In this document: piece after piece, positions 14,801 through 21,651 of the stretch
Position numbering within the stretch: position 1 is the first letter of the stretch
Layout: every line of letters begins with the position of its first letter
IMG/VR virus record: IMGVR_UViG_3300025030_001570
Location: 1 to 50,148 of that record
Reading direction: 5' to 3' (one strand)
Source: a virus
DNA: 50,148 nucleotides
Notes under the pieces: generated by a model
The model's input: the letters and a program-made list of their open reading frames with translations, nothing else
Databases searched by the model: none
What the model was told of the DNA's origin: nothing
Translations under genes and position numbers: made by a program

Positions 14801-16015
14801 TTAAAAATAGTTCTCCCTTTGGGTATCGGAATATGCATCTTCACGGCTACCAAAAAGCTTAGCTCTGCCTCTGTGCCCCCGCCACTTGAGAAACTCTGCT
14901 TCACCAACCTCACGGCGTTGCAGTCTCTTTAACATCTCTATTCCCTGTAAGTATTGGTTGTGGTATGTCTCAGCAGTAGTAAAGTTTTCCTTACTCTTAT
15001 AATATTGAGAGAGAGAATAGTTAACTAATATCTCTGGCAAAGGTACTGGCGTGGTATCGCCGAAACTGTCAAGAGTAGCCATCTCTTTATAATACCTAAC
15101 GGTGAAAACAAGACTTGAGGTTTCTGGTACTGGATGAACGCCAAAGTATCCTTTAGCTGAATCGCCATCTGGCGGAAGCAGAGTGTAATACTTCAAGGTA
15201 TCATCATCAGGCATTGTAGCGTCATCAATTCTAAGCTGGTCAAACTCTGGCAAAGGAACAAAATGCAGTCGGTAATTTAATTGAGTGTCATCAAAAAGCA
15301 AGGCTTCCATTCTAGCAAAGTCGCTTGGCAAAGCGTAGTTATATTGGGAAGCAGTCGTTACTGTAGACGTAGTTTCTGTTAAAAGAAACCACCAGCGGTC
15401 ATAGTTAGCTTCTATTCTATCATGGCAATCGTTGAAGTATTTAATTATTTGCTCATCTGATAAGGCTTGATGGTCTGGTATCCCTGCAAACTGTCTAACC
15501 TCGGCTATCAAATAACCAACGCTGGTTCTACCTAAACCTGTGCCAGCCAGCTCATCTGAGTACGAAGAGTATGTGCCAGAAGCCGCATTGTAGAACCGCC
15601 ATTTATAGGTATCGGTTGAGATACCAGCCGCTACGCTAACGATAGTAAAACCATCTGGTGCATCAATATCTATATCAATTAAACCTTCAACAATAAGCGC
15701 ATAAGCACCAGCACTAGGTTTTCTTTCAAGAGAGATTTGATTATATAAACTACGAAAGATAGCAGTACCAGAAGAATGAGCAAACTTAGTCGTACCGCTT
15801 AAGGTTACTGTATTGTTGCCTGTAATAGAAGCAACTCTAACTAGTTCTGTTTGCTCCTCACCTGGGTTGCCTAAAGATAGATAATCATTGGCAGCTATAT
15901 CGTCATTGGAAGCTACAGTAAGAGAAGAAGCCGCTGCCGCAGAATTAGCAGTAAGGTTAGTAACCTCTTCACGAGAAACATCTGGATTTTTTATAGAAAG
16001 TCTAATACCAGCCAT
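14801..16015 (-). CDS. Adaptor-like head-tail connector protein, 404 aa
   Basis: An N-terminal beta domain (about 1-150, with Ala/Ser-rich strands) is followed by a C-terminal helical and beta region with YNYALPSDFARMEALLF and a Trp-rich helix, typical of phage adaptor/stopper proteins joining portal to tail. The frame extends upstream to 16072, but TATACT ends exactly 6 nt before the ATG at 16015 and no SD or promoter supports the longer form, so I choose 16015 and a leaderless start. Confidence 0.65.
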   Translation of the reverse strand: MAGIRLSIKNPDVSREEVTNLTANSAAAASSLTVASNDDIAANDYLSLGNPGEEQTELVRVASITGNNTVTLSGTTKFAHSSGTAIFRSLYNQISLERKPSAGAYALIVEGLIDIDIDAPDGFTIVSVAAGISTDTYKWRFYNAASGTYSSYSDELAGTGLGRTSVGYLIAEVRQFAGIPDHQALSDEQIIKYFNDCHDRIEANYDRWWFLLTETTSTVTTASQYNYALPSDFARMEALLFDDTQLNYRLHFVPLPEFDQLRIDDATMPDDDTLKYYTLLPPDGDSAKGYFGVHPVPETSSLVFTVRYYKEMATLDSFGDTTPVPLPEILVNYSLSQYYKSKENFTTAETYHNQYLQGIEMLKRLQRREVGEAEFLKWRGHRGRAKLFGSREDAYSDTQRENYF

Positions 16016-16027
16016 GCTTAAAGTATA
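16016..16027 (-). promoter_or_regulatory. Leaderless late promoter (-10 to ATG)
   Basis: TATACT at 16027-16022 (- strand), 6 nt, ATG at 16015. This spacing decides the start of the adaptor gene. Confidence 0.6.
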
Positions 16028-16096
16028 GCATAGTAACCCACCCTTACCCGTTGTCTTAAAATGCCTCAGCAAAAGAAGACAACACGCCGTAAAAGA

Positions 16097-16294
16097 TTAT
16101 TTCTTATCTACACCCGCTCTGAGGAATACACCAGCAAGACCAGCAATAATCACTTCTACTGCACTAACAACTTGCGGATCTACTTGGTCAACTACCACAC
16201 CGAACTGTTTACCCAGTTCAATAAGGACTAGAAGGGCAACAGCAAGATAGGTTCTATTGCCTTTACCTGGTACGGAACTAACTAAATTATTTAT
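16097..16294 (-). CDS. Holin-like membrane protein with a proposed ATA start, 65 aa
   Basis: Two hydrophobic helices (about 16-33 and 43-60) and a Lys-ended tail give a small holin-like protein in the late lysis block. In frame, a TAA lies directly upstream, and the first ATG/GTG/TTG comes only after half of the protein. The codon right after that TAA is ATA, 6 nt downstream of AAAGGGGGTG, an SD identical in style to those at 890 and 1022. I propose ATA initiation coupled to the stop of the preceding 25-codon gene. Confidence 0.6.
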   Translation of the reverse strand: MNNLVSSVPGKGNRTYLAVALLVLIELGKQFGVVVDQVDPQVVSAVEVIIAGLAGVFLRAGVDKK

Positions 16295-16372
16295 TTAAAT
16301 CACCCCCTTTCTAAATAAGTTTAGGGCTTTCCCTGGAGAGTACTTGCGCTTTAAACGCCGATATTGTTTCAT
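16295..16372 (-). CDS. Basic microprotein, 25 aa
   Basis: A 25-residue Arg/Lys-rich peptide. Its ATG overlaps the stop of the M23 peptidase gene (ATGA), and its TAA immediately precedes the ATA start of the holin-like gene. It contains the SD for that gene, so its translation may open the site. Too small to assign. Confidence 0.45.
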   Translation of the reverse strand: MKQYRRLKRKYSPGKALNLFRKGVI

Positions 16373-17244
16373 TGCTTTCCGAAAAGCTTTTGTCTTAGCC
16401 ATCTTGATAACTCATCTACCCAGTCTGGTGCTGGTTCTATTGGCTCGCTGTCAGTATAAATTAGGTCTGTAAGCCTTTGAATCGCCTTTAAACGAGTCTT
16501 TTGGTCAGAGTTAGGTTCCAGCCCCAATGCCGCATCTACTTGATGGCTTTCCTCTAGTAACTGAGCCAACATTCCTGTCTTTTCCAAGAAGTCTTTTTTA
16601 ACAAGCTCGTAAGTGTTTCTAACTTCCTTCAAGTCTGCGTCTATCGTCCCAACTTTTTTTTCCAACTCAGCAATCTGAGCCAGGGCGGTAATGAGTTTAG
16701 CGTTGGTCGCTCTATAATCTTTTAAGTACCGCACGGCACTAGCGTTCCATTGTTGGGCTGATAAAGTAACTGGTTTGCCGTTTTTACCTTTGAATAATCC
16801 TGATGTATCAGTAAACACGTCTAAGCCTCCGCTCTTGGTATTATAATACTTTTGGAAGTTTGGGAAAGTGGTAGGAGTTCCTTTGTATCTAAACTCGCAA
16901 TGGGCATGTGCTCCAGTACTGTTTCCAGAGTTTCCAGTGCTTGCAAATGGGTAGTTAACGACTCCAGTCCCTTGCGAGGCACTGCCACATAGGTGTGCGA
17001 TGAGGATTTCCCAAGACCCACCAACCCCAATTTTGATAAAATTTCCGTAATCTCTTGTGGTGAGAGTGCCCGTGTTTTTCCAATTCTGTGTACAACCATA
17101 CTTTTGGACTCGGCTAATAAGTTGATATGCCAGCGGAGCATACGCCTTCGTACCAATAGGGGTAGCCACATCATAGCCTTTGTGAGAGCTAGAGTAGCCT
17201 CGACTAATCTTATGAGTGCCTTTAAATAAAAGGATGGTAGCCAT
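16369..17244 (-). CDS. M23 (LytM) zinc endopeptidase, 291 aa
   Basis: Residues about 10-125 carry the M23 metal ligands H21-x3-D25 and a distal HxH (HAHCEF), with a further LIAHL histidine. It cleaves peptidoglycan cross-bridges or stems. The C-terminal half is a long coiled coil (about 165-235) and a short basic end, probably for oligomerisation or virion attachment. It is followed by two tiny genes, including a holin-like protein. It may act in host lysis or as a virion-borne entry enzyme. The start overlaps the previous gene's stop by ATGAAATG. Confidence 0.85.
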   Translation of the reverse strand: MATILLFKGTHKISRGYSSSHKGYDVATPIGTKAYAPLAYQLISRVQKYGCTQNWKNTGTLTTRDYGNFIKIGVGGSWEILIAHLCGSASQGTGVVNYPFASTGNSGNSTGAHAHCEFRYKGTPTTFPNFQKYYNTKSGGLDVFTDTSGLFKGKNGKPVTLSAQQWNASAVRYLKDYRATNAKLITALAQIAELEKKVGTIDADLKEVRNTYELVKKDFLEKTGMLAQLLEESHQVDAALGLEPNSDQKTRLKAIQRLTDLIYTDSEPIEPAPDWVDELSRWLRQKLFGKQ

Positions 17245-17245
17245 T

Positions 17246-17464
17246 TCATTTGTTTGGTGTTACTTTACCATTTAACGCTTTAAAGTAAGTTACTAGCTCA
17301 CTAGTAACTTGAGTATTCTTCCTGATACTTTCAACAAGTTCTCTATTAGTTCTATCTGTTTTATCCAAGTGTTGAGTAAGCCAACGAATTATCCACGAAA
17401 GAATAGTCACCACCGCTAAAGCTATTAATATTCCCCCACCCTGCACAAGCTGCTCTGTTGACAT
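17246..17464 (-). CDS. Single-pass membrane protein (holin/spanin-like), 72 aa
   Basis: One membrane helix (about 11-31) and a charged helical tail, like BhlA-type or antiholin proteins. A strong SD AAGGAGG lies 8 nt before ATG. Its N-terminus (STEQLVQGGGIL) repeats the orphan start at 17961 (TEQTIIQAGVLL), and the HNH gene lies between them. The present start therefore seems to be a replacement after the insertion. Confidence 0.65.
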   Translation of the reverse strand: MSTEQLVQGGGILIALAVVTILSWIIRWLTQHLDKTDRTNRELVESIRKNTQVTSELVTYFKALNGKVTPNK

Positions 17465-17481
17465 TACTACATACCTCCTTG

Positions 17482-17493
17482 TATAATTAAATT
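17482..17493 (+). promoter_or_regulatory. Leaderless promoter of the HNH gene
   Basis: TATAAT (17482-17487), 6 nt, ATG at 17494. The same element overlaps the 5' leader of the divergent membrane-protein gene. Confidence 0.6.
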
Positions 17494-17928
17494 ATGTCTT
17501 GGATTGTATTTTCCCATCATAAAAAAGGTTATATCGCTGTATCTATGCCAAATCACCCTTTTGCTAGAAAAGGAGGGAGTGTTTTGGAGCATCGCCTTGT
17601 AATGGAGAAAAAAATTGGTAGATATCTTACACCTATTGAAAGAGTCCATCATATAGATGGAGATACTATTAATAATCATCCTGATAATCTTGAACTTTTT
17701 GACAACCCCTCTAAACACAATGCCCATCCCCATAATAGGTATCAAGGTTGGTTTCCTAAAGGAGTTGCCCCTTGGAATAAAACTTTTACCACGAAAGTTT
17801 GTGAAATTTGCCAAAAAGTTTATGAGCTGTCGCCAAGAGCATCGGAAAAAAGAAGAACTTGTTCCAAAAAATGTTTTGGAAAATTTATGTCTCATAAAAT
17901 GAGAGGCAACCTTTTTGCTAAAAAGTAA
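17494..17928 (+). CDS. HNH homing endonuclease-like protein
   Basis: 144 aa. EHRLVMEKKIGRYL, then VHHIDGD-x2-NNHPDNLELF, is the HNH_3 core: His-His-x-Asp, then Asn, then the NxPxNLEL end. A C-terminal four-Cys zinc motif (CEICQKVY, then CSKKCFGKF) follows. Such enzymes nick specific DNA and spread their own gene. It is the only + strand gene inside 34 kb of - strand late genes and sits between two copies of a membrane-protein 5' end, both signs of insertion. Confidence 0.88.
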   Translation: MSWIVFSHHKKGYIAVSMPNHPFARKGGSVLEHRLVMEKKIGRYLTPIERVHHIDGDTINNHPDNLELFDNPSKHNAHPHNRYQGWFPKGVAPWNKTFTTKVCEICQKVYELSPRASEKRRTCSKKCFGKFMSHKMRGNLFAKK

Positions 17929-17961
17929 AACACCTGCTTGGATTATAGTTTGTTCTGTCAT
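17923..17961 (-). pseudogene. Orphan 5' end of the membrane-protein gene
   Basis: A full leaderless promoter (GTTATACT, 6 nt, ATG at 17961) starts a frame whose first 13 codons resemble the start of the 72-aa membrane protein. The frame then runs into antisense HNH sequence. It is best read as the original 5' end separated from its gene by the HNH insertion. Confidence 0.6.
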
Positions 17962-17973
17962 ATATTTAGTATA
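17962..17973 (-). promoter_or_regulatory. Displaced leaderless promoter
   Basis: TATACT at 17973-17968, 6 nt, ATG at 17961. The 17-nt string from GTTATACT to ATG is identical to that before the gene at 39377. Confidence 0.6.
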
Positions 17974-17975
17974 AC

Positions 17976-18848
17976 TTAATCTGCATATTCAAAGTAGCCC
18001 ACAAGCCAAACATCACTATCATCAATACCTGCGGTAACTTTATATTCAAAAATCTGATTTGTGTCTACTGGCACAATAAATGAAAATCGATGATAAGCTG
18101 AATCAGTTAAAGTGCTCATTGCAATTGTTCCATCATCCGTAGCAGCACTTCCATTTTTTCTAACATAAAAATATAGATTCGGGGCGCCTGCCGTATCTTT
18201 AAACCAACCACGACAAGCAATTGCATAGGTATTAGCCGAAGTATTGGCAGTAACATCAATATCGGTAAAGTTTGTATTAAGTCCGTTAGTAAGGATTTGC
18301 GCAGCATCGTCTAAAGGAACAAACCTTGTCGCTCTGTAATTATTTTCTCCTACCGTAGTTTGGTCTGAGGCGTTTTTATTGATTACATTCTTAGCTGTCC
18401 CAGCAGCGTTCTTTATTTGATAAGGAGTATTGTTTGGGAGCAACACACCATTGTCTTTTAGAAGTACACCGTCTACAGTTACCCCTGCTCCAGAAGTTTT
18501 CTCCGCTATTGAATTGGTAGTATGAGCACCAGCCGTAGTATGTTCTACTTGGAACTGTGTCCATATATTAGAAATTGTGGTGGCTACACTACTATACCAA
18601 TTAGCACCGCCAGTAATATTCTTCAACATCTGAAGGATTTGACCAACACGATTGAGCATACTGGTGGCGGTAGCTCCTGGAGAGGCTTCTGTGCCAGCCG
18701 CAAAAGTATCCCGTAAGTCCTCACCAATAGCGTTTATTTCTAAATTGGGATTATTATGTCCAGTAGCTGTGTGGGCATCAGTCGACAATGTTTTAGTTGG
18801 ATCAAAGGTAGTCTTTTGTGCGGGATCGCTTGCCGGATAATTTGCCAT
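17976..18848 (-). CDS. Virion protein with C-terminal beta domain, 290 aa
   Basis: N-terminal half has a helical segment and Ala/Thr-rich linkers. The C-terminal about 120 residues look like a jelly-roll or head-fibre domain with repeated beta strands (FTDIDVTANTSAN, then YFYVRKNGSA). TATAAT ends 9 nt before ATG. Probably a tail-fibre or surface protein, given its place between the lysis block and the Ser/Thr-rich proteins. Confidence 0.5.
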   Translation of the reverse strand: MANYPASDPAQKTTFDPTKTLSTDAHTATGHNNPNLEINAIGEDLRDTFAAGTEASPGATATSMLNRVGQILQMLKNITGGANWYSSVATTISNIWTQFQVEHTTAGAHTTNSIAEKTSGAGVTVDGVLLKDNGVLLPNNTPYQIKNAAGTAKNVINKNASDQTTVGENNYRATRFVPLDDAAQILTNGLNTNFTDIDVTANTSANTYAIACRGWFKDTAGAPNLYFYVRKNGSAATDDGTIAMSTLTDSAYHRFSFIVPVDTNQIFEYKVTAGIDDSDVWLVGYFEYAD

Positions 18849-18867
18849 CTTATATTTATTATAACAG

Positions 18868-19074
18868 TTAAGGATAAACTATTTCTTTTATCTTTCCTCC
18901 GATTGGTTTATCTTGATTGGTTTCGTTATCACTCATAGTTGCTGTAGTGTCATCCATTAAAGCCGTAGTATCATCCATTAAGGTAGGCGTAAAAGCACTA
19001 GTAGCAGAAGGAAAAGCGTTTATGTTTCCACCTTCGGGTTTGTCCGATAATATATTACCAGTCTTTTTACCCAT
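18868..19074 (-). CDS. Hypothetical virion-region protein, 68 aa
   Basis: Short acidic Thr/Asp-rich protein with two near-identical internal repeats (ALMDDTTA). TATACT with a 6-nt gap precedes ATG 19074, another leaderless candidate. No SD is seen. Confidence 0.5.
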   Translation of the reverse strand: MGKKTGNILSDKPEGGNINAFPSATSAFTPTLMDDTTALMDDTTATMSDNETNQDKPIGGKIKEIVYP

Positions 19075-19086
19075 ACATTAAGTATA
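19075..19086 (-). promoter_or_regulatory. Leaderless late promoter (-10 to ATG)
   Basis: TATACT at 19086-19081 (- strand), 6 nt, ATG at 19074; it overlaps the end of the giant Ser/Thr-rich gene. Confidence 0.6.
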
Positions 19087-21651
19087 ACTTAATTCTTCTA
19101 TCACGTTTCCTATAGATATATCTGATTTTACAAAGCCGCCAAAGAACTCTCCGATCACATTACCTAGAGTCTCTAATATATAGAATGGCGTGGTCGTAGA
19201 GCTAGTACTAGTACTAGTTGAACTAGTAGATGTAGACGTTGAAGTTGATGTTGTACTACTGGTTGAGCTACTACTAGTCGCTGTTGTCGAAGTTGAGCTA
19301 CTGGAACTGCTACTGCTGGTGGTGCTACTTGTTGACGTGCTAGTGGATGTACTAGAACTGGTACTCGTGCTGGAACTAGTCGAGCTGGTAGTGGAACTGG
19401 TCGAAGAACTGGAGCTAGTACTGCTCGATGTTGACGTGCTAGTTGAAGTAGAACTAGATGTACTGGTGCTAGATGAACTGGTCACAGTAGTCGATGTTGA
19501 ACTGCTAGTAGAAGACGAGCTTGAAGTTGAAGAGCTGGTTGAACTAGAAGTAGCTGACGTAGACGAGCTAGAAGAACTAGTTGAAGACGACGTGGACGAA
19601 CTAGTTGAAGTTGAAGTTGAAGAAGTTACACCAGATGTAGTGGTGGAACTAGAGCTAGTTGAACTACTACTGGTTGAAGTACTTGTCGATGTAGAGCTGG
19701 ACGTACTAGAGCTGGTAGAACTACTGGTTGAGGAGCTGGTAACCGATGTACTAGTGCTGGTACTTGAAGACGTAGAGCTTGAGGTGGAGGAGCTAGTACT
19801 GGTTGACGAAGATGTTGAAGAAGATGTTGAGGTAGTACTACTGCTCGTTGAGCTGGATGTGGAACTACTGGTTGAAGAGCTAGTACTACTGCTAGTACTG
19901 CTAGATGTACTGCTGGATGATGTAGAAGTACTGCTAGACGTACTAGTAGAGGTGCTAGAACTTGTGGCTGAAGTAGATGTACTCGTACTCGAAGAAGTAG
20001 AAGATGAGGTAGAACTACTGGTACTTGTGCTAGACGAAGTAGATGTACTGGTGGATGTTGCGGAAGTTGAGGTTGAAGTGGAACTTGATGTACTACTGCT
20101 TGAACTTGATGAGGTACTGGTACTAGATGAAGTCGATGAACTAGTTGATGAAGATGTAGACGAACTCGTAACTGATGTACTTGTAGATGTTGATGAAGAA
20201 GTGCTACTACTGGTACTACTGGACGTGGACGTAGATGTAGAAGTCGAGCTGCTGGTACTCGAACTTGACGTAGAAGAACTTGTGCTAGTTGATGTAGACG
20301 ATGAACTACTAGTTGAAGTGGAGGTTGTCGTTGTTCCACCGAAAGTTACTCCCCACAAATCTGTTTTCAAAGATATAGATACTGATGGAGCTGTGGTTGT
20401 TGAGCTAGAACTTGTGCTACTTGAACTCGTGCTGGTTGAAGTCGAGGTAGAAGTAGACGAGCTAGTTGACGAGCTGGTACTGGAACTAGTAGATGTAGTG
20501 GTGGTGCTTGTTGAAGTGGTTGTTCCACCTGCTGTATAGGTGGCATAGATGGAGTATTTATTACTTAAATTACTTAAAGTGTTAGGATTTGTAGGACTTG
20601 TATAATTATTATCACTTTCATATTTAATTTCCCCACTTGATCCACTATCTCTATAAATTTGTGAAGCGTTTGTACCACCAACTACTACCCAGGGGACATA
20701 GTCAGTAGCATTAGAAACAGATGGTGGTACAGACATCGTGGAAACAAGCCAAGAAGGCCCACCACTTCCTTGTGCTAACGGGTCTACAATCGAACCAATA
20801 CCATTAGTTAAGATAGTCCAAGTTGTCGGCCCTGCATCCGTAACAAAACCTTTCATTCTTGAACCACCCGTATTATCGTGAGCATAAACAGATACACTAT
20901 CCACAGTACCTGCCGATGAAGTTGTATTATTAACAAAACTTCCCAAGGCGTTATTAGCAGGCCAATTTCCAGCAGCAGCTCCTGCTGTTGTGTATCCAAT
21001 TGTCAATCCCGCAGCGTGTCTTATTGGATAAACCGCTTTATCTAAGAACTCTTGAGGGATAGTAACTGAGAGTATGCCGTTTTCAATGTTTAATTCTCCC
21101 CAAACCCAACTTCCAACACTATCAATTATTTTCGGTCTAAAAATATGGCCGACTTTTCCACATTTGTATTCTTTTCCGCCAACATAATTGACTTTATTTT
21201 CGGAAGCATACACAGCATAAGAACCAACTACATTTTCTGGTCTAGTTGTACCTTGGTCTATTTCTTCTTGAGTTAATTCTGGTTGATAGAAGAAATCCAA
21301 TCCTTTGGTCTCTAAGGTAAATTCAATCTTATTAGTAAGGGGTTTTTCTTTGAGGATAACTTCAAACTCAAAAGCACCTTCGGGATGTTCTTCATTCGAG
21401 GGTATATTATAGAAGTGGGCTTCGGTCTTTTCTCCTTGCCAAAGGATTTTATCTGCTTCTGTTGTTATTGTCGGGGATACCTCATTAGTAATTAATCTAG
21501 CGGATAAATTGACTTCATTATCCCATCTTTGAATCTTGACTTGGGGGTAGAAGTCTGATTGTTTTGAGTCACCAATCTCAATCGCTATACGGTCTTTTGG
21601 ATTGTCTTTCGGTATTGCAAAATATGTACCCCCAGATTTGGTGTAAATCAT
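19078..21651 (-). CDS. Mucin-like Ser/Thr-rich virion protein, 857 aa
   Basis: Residues 1 to about 375 are a normal beta-rich domain with Trp and Gly, plausibly a fibre or baseplate domain. Residues about 376-420 form a first Ser/Thr tract ending SSSSTTTA. A short folded bridge with a Trp follows, and residues about 439-820 are a second tract made almost only of Ser and Thr. About 35 hydrophobic residues close the chain. SD AGGAGG lies 4 nt before ATG, and the start overlaps the previous stop. The tracts would be extended and heavily O-glycosylated if the nearby transferases act on them. Confidence 0.75.
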   Translation of the reverse strand: MIYTKSGGTYFAIPKDNPKDRIAIEIGDSKQSDFYPQVKIQRWDNEVNLSARLITNEVSPTITTEADKILWQGEKTEAHFYNIPSNEEHPEGAFEFEVILKEKPLTNKIEFTLETKGLDFFYQPELTQEEIDQGTTRPENVVGSYAVYASENKVNYVGGKEYKCGKVGHIFRPKIIDSVGSWVWGELNIENGILSVTIPQEFLDKAVYPIRHAAGLTIGYTTAGAAAGNWPANNALGSFVNNTTSSAGTVDSVSVYAHDNTGGSRMKGFVTDAGPTTWTILTNGIGSIVDPLAQGSGGPSWLVSTMSVPPSVSNATDYVPWVVVGGTNASQIYRDSGSSGEIKYESDNNYTSPTNPNTLSNLSNKYSIYATYTAGGTTTSTSTTTTSTSSSTSSSTSSSTSTSTSTSTSSSSTSSSSTTTAPSVSISLKTDLWGVTFGGTTTTSTSTSSSSSTSTSTSSSTSSSSTSSSTSTSTSTSSSTSSSTSSSTSTSTSVTSSSTSSSTSSSTSSSTSTSSSSSSSTSSSTSTSTSATSTSTSTSSSTSTSSSTSSSTSSSTSTSTSATSSSTSTSTSSSTSTSSSSTSSSTSSSTSSSTSSSTSSSTSSSTTSTSSSTSSSTSTSSSTSSSTSSSTSTSTSVTSSSTSSSTSSSTSSSTSTSTSTSSSSTSSSSTTTSGVTSSTSTSTSSSTSSSTSSSSSSTSATSSSTSSSTSSSSSTSSSTSTTVTSSSSTSTSSSTSTSTSTSSSTSSSSSTSSTTSSTSSSTSTSSSTSTSTSTSSTTSSSSSSSSTSTTATSSSSTSSTTSTSTSTSTSSTSTSTSSTTTPFYILETLGNVIGEFFGGFVKSDISIGNVIEELSYT
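19193..20335 (-). repeat. Ser/Thr tract B of the 857-aa protein
   Basis: About 380 codons of Ser and Thr, with a single Ala or Val at intervals in the pattern TSTS-x-TSSSTS. All Ser and Thr codon families are mixed, so the DNA is not a simple tandem repeat. Confidence 0.9.
20392..20525 (-). repeat. Ser/Thr tract A of the 857-aa protein
   Basis: About 45 codons of Ser/Thr closing with SSSSTTTA, the same closing phrase found at the end of Ser/Thr tracts in three other proteins. Confidence 0.85.

Noticed and set aside
16063-16230. Possible + strand frame starting MPQQKKTTRRKR
   Set aside because: No SD or promoter, antisense to the holin-like and adaptor region, composition by chance.
17467-17961. 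164-codon - strand frame over the HNH gene
   Set aside because: Only its first ~13 codons look real (displaced start of the membrane protein); the rest is antisense to HNH.
20900-21100. Diversity-generating retroelement for the fibre proteins
   Set aside because: No reverse transcriptase frame and no template/variable repeat pair seen.
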